Source: Rhodoferax_B ferrireducens_A
GTDB lineage: Bacteria; Pseudomonadota; Gammaproteobacteria; Burkholderiales; Burkholderiaceae_C
Assembly (NCBI RefSeq): GCF_031458075.1
Contig: NZ_JAVDXT010000006.1
Coordinates: 157,269-221,268, forward strand
DNA: 64,000 nt
Direction: 5' to 3'
Of this stretch, positions 58,759 to 64,000 are shown in pieces. The notes below the pieces were generated by a model. That model saw only the letters and a list, made by a program, of their open reading frames with translations. It did not search any database and had not been told where the DNA came from. The position numbers and the translations under genes are program-made. Numbering within the stretch: the stretch's first letter is position 1; the number at the start of each line of letters is the position of its first letter.

Positions 58759-58836
58759 GGCAGTACTCCGGTAGGGTGGTGGGAGGGGGCGGAACGGGGT
58801 TCAGGAAACGATGGGGGTGCGGGGATTTCGCAGTTT

Positions 58837-59700
58837 TCAGGCGAGTGCGGACGAGGCCTCCACATGGCCGGTGTGGTTGGCGCGGCCCCAGGTGGACTCG
58901 GGGCGTGCGGCCCACTGAAGGTGGTGCAGCTCGGTGATGGCGGCGGCCCAACTCACGGCCAGCGAATCGAGGATGGCGTGGCCCTGCTCGGCTGTGGCGG
59001 GCAGCGGGTCGCCGATGATGCCGCTGGGGCCGAAGTCGCGCGCGCTCCAGGCGCAAGCTGGGCGGCCGTCGGGCGAAAGCAAGGGTGACTCGAAGACGGG
59101 CGGGTAGTTGACTACCGCGCGCTCCATGTGCACGGTGTCGGGTGCCAGGGCCAGCATCAGCGCCGTCTCTGCGTGGCCGGCGTGCATGGCGAGCTTCTTT
59201 TCCTTGTCCGACAGGTATTTGCCTGCCACGTGCGGCACGCGCCAGGTGAAGCTGGGCACGACGATGAAGTCGCCATGGCGCAGGCGCAACTCGCGTGCGC
59301 ACATCTCCATCACCTGCGGCTGGCCGCCGTGGCCGTTGACGAACAGCAGCTTGCGAAAGCCCGCGCGGTAGACCGACTCGCCCACCTCGTTCATGGTGGC
59401 CAGCAGGGTCTCGCCGCTGAGAGTGACGGTGCCCGGAAAGTGCAAGTGCTCCTCCGACTTGCCGTAGGTGATGGGCGCCATGGCAAACGCGGGCACCTCG
59501 GCCGGCAGGCGGGCCAGGGCATGGCCGACCACGCCCGCGCTGATCACGGTGTCGACCGCGCAAGGCAGGTGGGGGCCATGCTGCTCGGTGGCGCCCGTGG
59601 GCAGCACGATGACCGTGTTCTCCTTGTCTGGCAGGTCGACGATCTCGGTCCAGCTCAGATAGGGCAGGTAGCGGTGGGGCGGGTTGTAGCCATGCAGCAT
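58837..59700 (-). CDS. creatininase-family amidohydrolase
   Basis: 287-residue cytosolic metal-dependent hydrolase. Metal-binding motifs of the creatininase/arfB fold are clear: TGATEQHGPHLPC near residue 37, AVDTVIS, FVNGHGGQ near residue 120 and MHAGHAETALM near residue 168. Family members open cyclic amidines or cleave formamides (creatininase, formamidopyrimidine deformylase). Here it lies between a RidA gene and an ABC importer, so a ring-opening or deformylation step in N-heterocycle breakdown is the likely role. Confidence 0.9.
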   Translation of the reverse strand: MLHGYNPPHRYLPYLSWTEIVDLPDKENTVIVLPTGATEQHGPHLPCAVDTVISAGVVGHALARLPAEVPAFAMAPITYGKSEEHLHFPGTVTLSGETLLATMNEVGESVYRAGFRKLLFVNGHGGQPQVMEMCARELRLRHGDFIVVPSFTWRVPHVAGKYLSDKEKKLAMHAGHAETALMLALAPDTVHMERAVVNYPPVFESPLLSPDGRPACAWSARDFGPSGIIGDPLPATAEQGHAILDSLAVSWAAAITELHHLQWAARPESTWGRANHTGHVEASSALA

Positions 59701-59732
59701 GGGGTGGGGTCTTTCGTTGATGGGGAAGGTCG

Positions 59733-60188
59733 CTAGCGCTGAGGCAGATAGGCGGTGGCCTCTACCTCGATGAGGATGTCGGGGGTGGGCAGCACTCCGC
59801 TAACCTCGACCACGGTGGATGCCGGTGGTTCGCCCGGGAAGAACAGCTTGCGCACCCGGCTGTACTGGGGAAAGTGGTCCAGGTTCTTGAAGTACTGCAC
59901 CAGCTTGATCACGTCGGACATCTGCCCGCCCGCTGCTTCGATGGTCTGGCGGATGCGGTCCAGTACATACCAGCTTTGCGCCAGGATCGGGCCTTCCTTG
60001 ATGTCGCTGCTGAACTCGCCGGTACGGCCAATCAGCGTGGCTGCGTCGTCGGGGATGTCGGCATAGCCGCGCACGATGCGGCTGGCGGCGGGGTCCACGG
60101 CAATGATTCCTGAGAGGAACACCATGTCGCCTGCGCGGCGCCACGCGGCGTAGCGGGCCAATGGCTGGGCGATGCCTGGGGTGTTCAT
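59733..60188 (-). CDS. RidA (YjgF/YER057c) family protein
   Basis: 151-residue trimeric RidA-fold protein. Typical segments are DMVFLSGIIAVDP near residue 20, SQVIKLVQYF-like SDVIKLVQYFKNL, and PASTVVEVSGV with the family Arg region PTPDILIEVEATAYLP. RidA proteins deaminate imine or enamine intermediates; RutC, of the pyrimidine Rut pathway, belongs to this superfamily. Start ATG 60188 overlaps the stop of the amidohydrolase upstream (ATGA), showing coupling. Confidence 0.92.
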   Translation of the reverse strand: MNTPGIAQPLARYAAWRRAGDMVFLSGIIAVDPAASRIVRGYADIPDDAATLIGRTGEFSSDIKEGPILAQSWYVLDRIRQTIEAAGGQMSDVIKLVQYFKNLDHFPQYSRVRKLFFPGEPPASTVVEVSGVLPTPDILIEVEATAYLPQR

Positions 60189-61498
60189 GCCATGCTCCTT
60201 TGGGATTGGGTTTGGGCCACATGCCAGTTGGCAGAGGGATGGCCGCTGGTGACGCGGCCGTGGCGCAGCACCACACGGGCGTGTGTGCGCGACGGGAAAC
60301 CCCAGTGGTCGGCTTGGGTGAACACCAGCAGATCGGCCGGCTCATCTGCCTGCAGTGGCAGTATGGGGGCGCCCCGGCGCAGCCAGTCAGTGCGACACAG
60401 CGATTCGGACCATTGGTCAAACGGTGCGTCCAATTGCGCAGCCAGCACCCCGGAGGCCAGTGCTTCCAGTGGGTCAAAGCTGCCCACGGGGCAGAACGGG
60501 TCTTGCACGTTGTCGCTGGCCACCAGCACGGGGATGCCGCGTGCGCGGGCTTCTTTCACCAGCGTCAGGCCGCGCTGGCGCGGCGTGCGCCCGGTGGTGG
60601 CGTCCTGCAGCAGCAAATTGGTGATGGGCAGGGTGACCAGGGTGATGGGCACCTGTGCCACAGCATCCAGCGTGGCGAAGGCCGTGGCTTCGTTCTGCGC
60701 TGCTAAGGCGCAGGTGTGGCCACACACCACATGGCCTTCAAACCGCAGTTCTTTCAGCAGTGCTGCCGTGGTGGCCAGGCCTTGGGCGCCCGGGTGCAGC
60801 TCTTCGTCCACGTGCAGGTCCACATTCAGGCCATGGTGCTGTGCGGCCTGGAACAGGTTGCGCAGAGCTTGCGGGTTCCAGTTGGTGGAGTGCACAAAGC
60901 CGCCCAGCAAGGCGCCCGGGCCGCTGGAAGCCACGGTGGCGGCCAGCTGCATGGCGGTGGCGCGTTCGGCGTACAGGTGCAGGGGGATCAGGGCCACGCG
61001 CTCCAGCACCAGGCGGTCGGCCCATTCGTGCGCCAGTTCGCGCAGCACGTGCCAGGCCAACGGGCGGGCCCCGGGCTCCCACCAATCGCAGTGGGTGCGC
61101 AGGTGTATGGTGCCGGCCTCGTAGGCCCATTGCAGGGCGCGGCTGGCACGGGCGCGGATGTCGGCCTCGGTCCAGCCCTGGCGGTCCACCATCATGGCCT
61201 CGATGGCGCCCAGCAGGCCGGGCTTGACCGTGCCCATGCGGGGCAGGGTGAATGCCTTGTCCAGGTGGGTGTGGGCGTCCACCAGGCCGGGCAGCACCAA
61301 GGCGCCGGCCAGGTCCCAGGTGCTGCCTTCCGGCAGCGCACGGGAGGGGGCGTGCGGGGCCATTGCTTCCACACGGCCGTAGGCCAGGTGCAGGTCGGCC
61401 AGCGCGGGCTGGTCGCCGTGCATGGGCCACGGGCGGGGCAGCAGCCAGCGCGGCAGGCGGGCGTTCAAGATATGGTCGGGGGCGTTGGAGGCGAGCAT
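60185..61498 (-). CDS. CodA-like amidohydrolase (cytosine/creatinine deaminase type)
   Basis: 437-residue TIM-barrel amidohydrolase. Metal-binding motifs: LVDAHTHLDKAF near residue 75, HLRTHCDWW, DLHVDEELHP, VVCGHTCALA and SDNVQDPFCPVGSFDP near residue 325. The TPRQRGLTLVKEARARGIPV segment matches the CodA RRG..VKE pattern. Family members deaminate cytosine, isocytosine or creatinine. Start ATG 61498 is chosen; an in-frame start 27 codons upstream lies inside the previous gene. Coupled to the RidA gene. Confidence 0.9.
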   Translation of the reverse strand: MLASNAPDHILNARLPRWLLPRPWPMHGDQPALADLHLAYGRVEAMAPHAPSRALPEGSTWDLAGALVLPGLVDAHTHLDKAFTLPRMGTVKPGLLGAIEAMMVDRQGWTEADIRARASRALQWAYEAGTIHLRTHCDWWEPGARPLAWHVLRELAHEWADRLVLERVALIPLHLYAERATAMQLAATVASSGPGALLGGFVHSTNWNPQALRNLFQAAQHHGLNVDLHVDEELHPGAQGLATTAALLKELRFEGHVVCGHTCALAAQNEATAFATLDAVAQVPITLVTLPITNLLLQDATTGRTPRQRGLTLVKEARARGIPVLVASDNVQDPFCPVGSFDPLEALASGVLAAQLDAPFDQWSESLCRTDWLRRGAPILPLQADEPADLLVFTQADHWGFPSRTHARVVLRHGRVTSGHPSANWHVAQTQSQRSMA

Positions 61499-61508
61499 GC
61501 CGGTCCCC

Positions 61509-62096
61509 TTACGCGAAGCGCGCCATGGTCTGGCCCACGCGGGTCTTGAAGGCTTCAAGGCGCGTGGGCGTGGCCACATTCATGTGGTAGTAGGCGTGGT
61601 AGTCCACCCGCGCCTTACCGCCCGTAAGCAGACGAAGGTAGCGGGTGATGGATTTACGCGGTGGGTCGCCCATGAGCATGGCCGTCCAGCGCGCGCGCCC
61701 GTAGGTGACCACGGCGGAAATGCGCTTGATGTGCGTGAGCGAGGGCTTGACGTTCTGCGGGTCGCTGATGTCGAAGGCCACACCGGGCATCAGCACGCGG
61801 TCGAAAAAACCCTTGAGCATGGCCGGCATGCCAAAGCACCAGGTGGGAAAGCAGAACACCACGGCCTCGGCCTTGAGCAGACGGTCCACGTAGCCCTGCA
61901 CGGGTAGGCGGTTGCTGGGCACCTCGTGGTAGCCCAGGCGCTCCTCGCGGCTCAGCACGGGGTTGAAGTCCTCGGCGTACAGGTCGCAGTCGTCTACCTC
62001 GTGGCCCGCCGCGCGCAGGTTTCGCACCACCTCGGCATGCAGGGCTGCGTTGTAGCTGGTTTCCACCGGGTGGCAATAGATCACGAGGATGCGCAT
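61509..62096 (-). CDS. flavodoxin-fold NAD(P)H-dependent oxidoreductase
   Basis: 195-residue flavoprotein of the NAD(P)H quinone reductase / KefF-MdaB type. The FMN/FAD-binding loop is MRILVIYCHPVETSYNAAL at the N-terminus, followed by FCFPTWCFGMPAMLKGFFDRV near residue 82. Members make two-electron reductions of quinones, flavins or nitro compounds. Ten bases separate it from the amidohydrolase and 22 from the ferredoxin gene, so it is in the same transcript and may supply electrons to a redox step. Confidence 0.9.
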   Translation of the reverse strand: MRILVIYCHPVETSYNAALHAEVVRNLRAAGHEVDDCDLYAEDFNPVLSREERLGYHEVPSNRLPVQGYVDRLLKAEAVVFCFPTWCFGMPAMLKGFFDRVLMPGVAFDISDPQNVKPSLTHIKRISAVVTYGRARWTAMLMGDPPRKSITRYLRLLTGGKARVDYHAYYHMNVATPTRLEAFKTRVGQTMARFA

Positions 62097-62118
62097 GGCG
62101 GGCTACCTATGGCTGGGG

Positions 62119-62421
62119 TCAGAGGTCGAGCGTGAGGGAGGGGCCGTGGCTACGGGCGCAGCACACTGCTACATGGGTCAGTTGCTCTTCGGCGCTTAGG
62201 CAACTGTCTCGGTGGTCGGGGGTACCTGTGAGCCAGCGCGTGGCGCAGGTGCCGCACACGCCCTGCTCGCACAGCGTGTCGATGGCGATGCCGGCGAGCT
62301 GCAGTACGTCGGCCATGCTTTCGCCGGGCGCCACGGGCAGCCGTATCTGGCTGCGCGCGAGCACCAGTTCAAAAGCCTGTTCGGTGGCGGGCAGAGGGAC
62401 TGCCGTGGCTGAGATTTGCAT
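62119..62421 (-). CDS. stand-alone 2Fe-2S ferredoxin domain (vanillate demethylase reductase C-terminal type)
   Basis: 100-residue protein made of one 2Fe-2S ferredoxin domain. The cluster motif CEQGVCGTC is followed by TRWLTGTPDHRDSCL and a later Cys in AVCCARS, the pattern of the C-terminal domain of phthalate-dioxygenase-type reductases (VanB). The flavin and NAD domains that normally precede it are absent and no oxygenase gene is in the cluster. The ATG sits at the end of an inverted repeat and has no visible ribosome site. It is the first gene of the operon reading toward 54448. Confidence 0.88.
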   Translation of the reverse strand: MQISATAVPLPATEQAFELVLARSQIRLPVAPGESMADVLQLAGIAIDTLCEQGVCGTCATRWLTGTPDHRDSCLSAEEQLTHVAVCCARSHGPSLTLDL

Positions 62422-62454
62422 GTTTGACCATTTGATTTGATCGATTGGTCAAAC
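62422..62454 (-). promoter_or_regulatory. RutR-like operator (perfect 9-bp inverted repeat)
   Basis: GTTTGACCA and TGGTCAAAC arms, exact inverse copies of each other, separated by 15 bases. The arms contain the half-sites of the E. coli RutR consensus (TTGACCA NN TGGTCAA). The right half also pairs with TTGATCG two bases upstream as a 16-base RutR-like site with two mismatches, so two overlapping sites may be present. It sits directly against the ferredoxin ATG, and a RutR-type regulator gene lies just upstream. Binding is inferred from this match and position. Confidence 0.55.
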
Positions 62455-62571
62455 TATTGCAAATGGCGTGCCAGCAAGGCCTGGTGCGGGTTTGCGCGCG
62501 GCGCAGGGGGTACGCCGGGGCTTCAAAGAGGTTTGTGGACCGGATGGGTGCCCACAAGCGGGCATCTGTCT

Positions 62572-63291
62572 TTAATCTGGTGCAAGGCCGCAGCCCAGCA
62601 GCACAAAAGTGGTGAGCTCGCGCACGACAGGTTCACGGTCGATGGCTTCGTCGGGCGCAAGGCCCAGCATGATGTGCACCTGCACGCCGTAGTCGGCGTA
62701 GTGCTGCGTCATCCCCCAGATCTGCATGAGCAGCACCGTGGGGTTGACGGCGCGCATGCGGCCCTCGGCAATCCAGCGGTTGATCAGTTCCACCTTCTGC
62801 TGGGTGGACTTCACGGCCACGGGCCAGTATTTGCCCAGGTTACGCCCGCCGCCGAGCACCTCAGTGGTAAAGATGCGCGACAGGCCCGGGTTGTCCAGTG
62901 CGTAGTCGAGCTTCTTGCGCACGTAGCTGGTGAGTACCTTTTTGGGGTCGTCACTGTTGCTGTCAAAGATGAAGGCGCCGGACCAGCCATTGAGCACCGA
63001 ATACAGCAGCTCTTCATAGAGCTCTTCCTTGCTGCTGATGTAGTAGTGCAGCTGGGGCTTGGTCAGCCCGGCACGTTCGGCAATGGCTTTGGTGGATGCG
63101 CCCTTGAAGCCATGGCGGCTGAACTCGGCGATCGCGGCTTCGCGGATGGCGTCGAGGATGCGTTCACGGCCTTGTTTGACGCGGTTCAGGAGTGCTCCGG
63201 ATGGGGCATTGGCTTCAGGTTCGGTCATGGACGGGGGGCGCAAGGGTTGAAGGGGAGCGGACAGAGACGGTGCCGATTCTGCCCGCTTCAC
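62572..63291 (-). CDS. TetR-family regulator, RutR (YcdC)-like
   Basis: 239-residue transcription regulator. The N-terminal helix-turn-helix is ERILDAIREAAIAEFSRHGF with STKAIAERAGLTKPQLHYYI. The C-terminal ligand domain has KKLDYALDNPGLSRIFTTEV and MQIWGMTQHYADYGVQV, which match the RutR/YcdC C-terminal domain that binds uracil or thymine. The GTG at 63291 overlaps the deaminase stop (GTGA); an ATG at 63228 is the alternative and gives 218 residues. It probably controls the downstream operon through the inverted repeat at 62422. Confidence 0.9.
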   Translation of the reverse strand: MKRAESAPSLSAPLQPLRPPSMTEPEANAPSGALLNRVKQGRERILDAIREAAIAEFSRHGFKGASTKAIAERAGLTKPQLHYYISSKEELYEELLYSVLNGWSGAFIFDSNSDDPKKVLTSYVRKKLDYALDNPGLSRIFTTEVLGGGRNLGKYWPVAVKSTQQKVELINRWIAEGRMRAVNPTVLLMQIWGMTQHYADYGVQVHIMLGLAPDEAIDREPVVRELTTFVLLGCGLAPD

Positions 63292-63806
63292 GTTTTCCAG
63301 AAACCGATGTGGGGAACGCTTGCCTCATCGATCAGGGTCGGGCCTATGCACTCGATGGGATGGGGGGATGCCGCGAACACGTCGCGGCAGGACAGCTCTG
63401 CATCGCGCTGTTCTGCCCGCTCGCCGCGAAAAACCCGCAGGCGCACGGCATCAATGCCAAACACCACGCGTCCTATGCCAGACCAAAATATGGCGCCCGC
63501 GCACATCACGCACGGCTCTGCTGACGAGTACAGAGTGGCCCGGGCCAGGGTGTCGCGGCCCACACGTGGGCTGAGCTGGCGCACGGCATTGGTTTCGGCA
63601 TGGCCTGTGCAGTCGCCAGTTTCAGTGGTGTTGCAGTAGGCCTCGGCAAGCAGTTCGCCGCCAGCACCAATGACCACAGCGCCAAACGGGCGGTTGCCGC
63701 GCGCGCGCGCCGTGCAGGACCAGGCGATGGCCTGGCGCAGATAGGTGCCATCGGTGTCATTGCTGAGCGTGGTTTCTGTGGGTGGTGCAGACGTGAGGGC
63801 GGGCAT
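63288..63806 (-). CDS. CMP/dCMP-type nucleoside or base deaminase
   Basis: 172-residue zinc deaminase of the cytidine-deaminase superfamily (guanine/cytosine/tRNA-adenosine deaminase group). Zinc motifs: GHAETNAV (catalytic Glu) near residue 66 and EPCVMCAG near residue 95, with NRPFGAVVI before them. The ATG at 63806 has GGAG nine bases upstream; a longer open frame upstream lacks homology. The stop overlaps the TetR GTG, so the two are co-translated. Probably deaminates a free base, which fits the other deaminase in the same cluster. Confidence 0.9.
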   Translation of the reverse strand: MPALTSAPPTETTLSNDTDGTYLRQAIAWSCTARARGNRPFGAVVIGAGGELLAEAYCNTTETGDCTGHAETNAVRQLSPRVGRDTLARATLYSSAEPCVMCAGAIFWSGIGRVVFGIDAVRLRVFRGERAEQRDAELSCRDVFAASPHPIECIGPTLIDEASVPHIGFWKT

Positions 63807-64000
63807 GGGGAGTCTCCGTTGGTGGGGTGATGGCGGGCTTGTTTGTGCAACGGTAGGCGTCTGCGTACCCGCCGTTGCGGGTGTTTTTGCTATGCATTTG
63901 GCATGCTGTATGGACCGGGTACCTAGGTAACAGGTGTGCGAGGACATAGTAAACACATAGCTCATGGTTTGCCCAGCGTATTCATATCCAGATGCATGAG
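63807..64000. other. upstream region of the catabolic cluster, no gene seen
   Basis: No credible coding frame on either strand. It is somewhat more AT-rich than the genes beside it and should hold the promoter of the deaminase-regulator pair. A GTACCTAGGTAAC-like near-palindrome lies around 63920-63932. No RutR-type half-site was found here by eye. Confidence 0.4.

Noticed and set aside
60408..60422. GGACCATTGGTCAA palindrome inside the amidohydrolase gene, similar to the RutR half-sites
   Set aside because: It has a one-base centre, lies in conserved coding sequence (FDQWSESL region) and is far from any start; chance is the better explanation.
49000..64000. Genomic island boundaries (tRNA, integrase, direct repeats)
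   Set aside because: No integrase, tRNA or flanking direct repeat was found, so the block is described as accessory by content only.

Overview
The window is a contiguous piece of chromosome from a betaproteobacterium, most likely family Comamonadaceae (Rhodoferax/Polaromonas/Acidovorax-like). The grounds are the protein families, the high GC content, and gene orders typical of Burkholderiales: ponA divergent from pilMNOPQ-aroK-aroB, gltBD next to an mla operon carrying mlaA, and mlaB-to-murA-hisGD. No tRNA, rRNA, CRISPR array, integrase or phage gene was seen. No gap between genes exceeds about 300 bases.

Positions 1-7.2 kb hold an edge-truncated esterase lipoprotein, galE, a Bcr/CflA efflux pump, metK, two tandem LpxL-type acyltransferases and engB. 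Positions 7.3-13.3 kb form a cytochrome block: cytochrome c4, the System II assembly pair ResB and CcsA/ResC, and the periplasmic methionine sulfoxide reductase msrPQ. Then come lysA-lptM divergent from cyaY, and ponA divergent from the type IV pilus operon pilMNOPQ. An AT-rich Ig-like lipoprotein gene sits between pilQ and aroK. From 25 to 31 kb are aroB, a dGTPase-like gene, several small conserved proteins and two methyltransferases, followed by a solitary REP-associated Y1 transposase with inverted-repeat ends.

Positions 32-49 kb are core metabolism and envelope: gltBD, the mla phospholipid transport operon (mlaFEDACB), a class V aminotransferase, an ABC-2 exporter pair, a BolA/IbaG protein, murA, hisG and hisD. 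The his operon stops after hisD. Positions 49-54 kb carry an asparagine-synthetase-like protein without an N-terminal glutaminase Cys, a beta-helix protein, a glycosyltransferase and a zinc-ribbon methyltransferase, which looks like surface glycan modification. Positions 54.4-63.8 kb are a minus-strand catabolic cluster: CMP/dCMP-type deaminase, RutR-like TetR regulator, lone 2Fe-2S ferredoxin, flavodoxin-fold reductase, CodA-like amidohydrolase, RidA protein, creatininase-family hydrolase, NMT1/SsuA-type ABC importer and an FAD oxidase. A perfect 9-bp inverted repeat whose arms contain the RutR half-sites lies exactly at the start of the operon. This is the best candidate for an undescribed pathway, probably uptake and breakdown of a small N-heterocycle.

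Two dispersed repeat families run through the window. Family A is a roughly 55-65 bp TAGCGC-type imperfect palindrome, always at or near gene 3' ends and twice inside the last codons of a gene (gltB, msrQ). Family B is a roughly 80-100 bp GC-rich two-hairpin element with four copies, two of them inverted around hisD.
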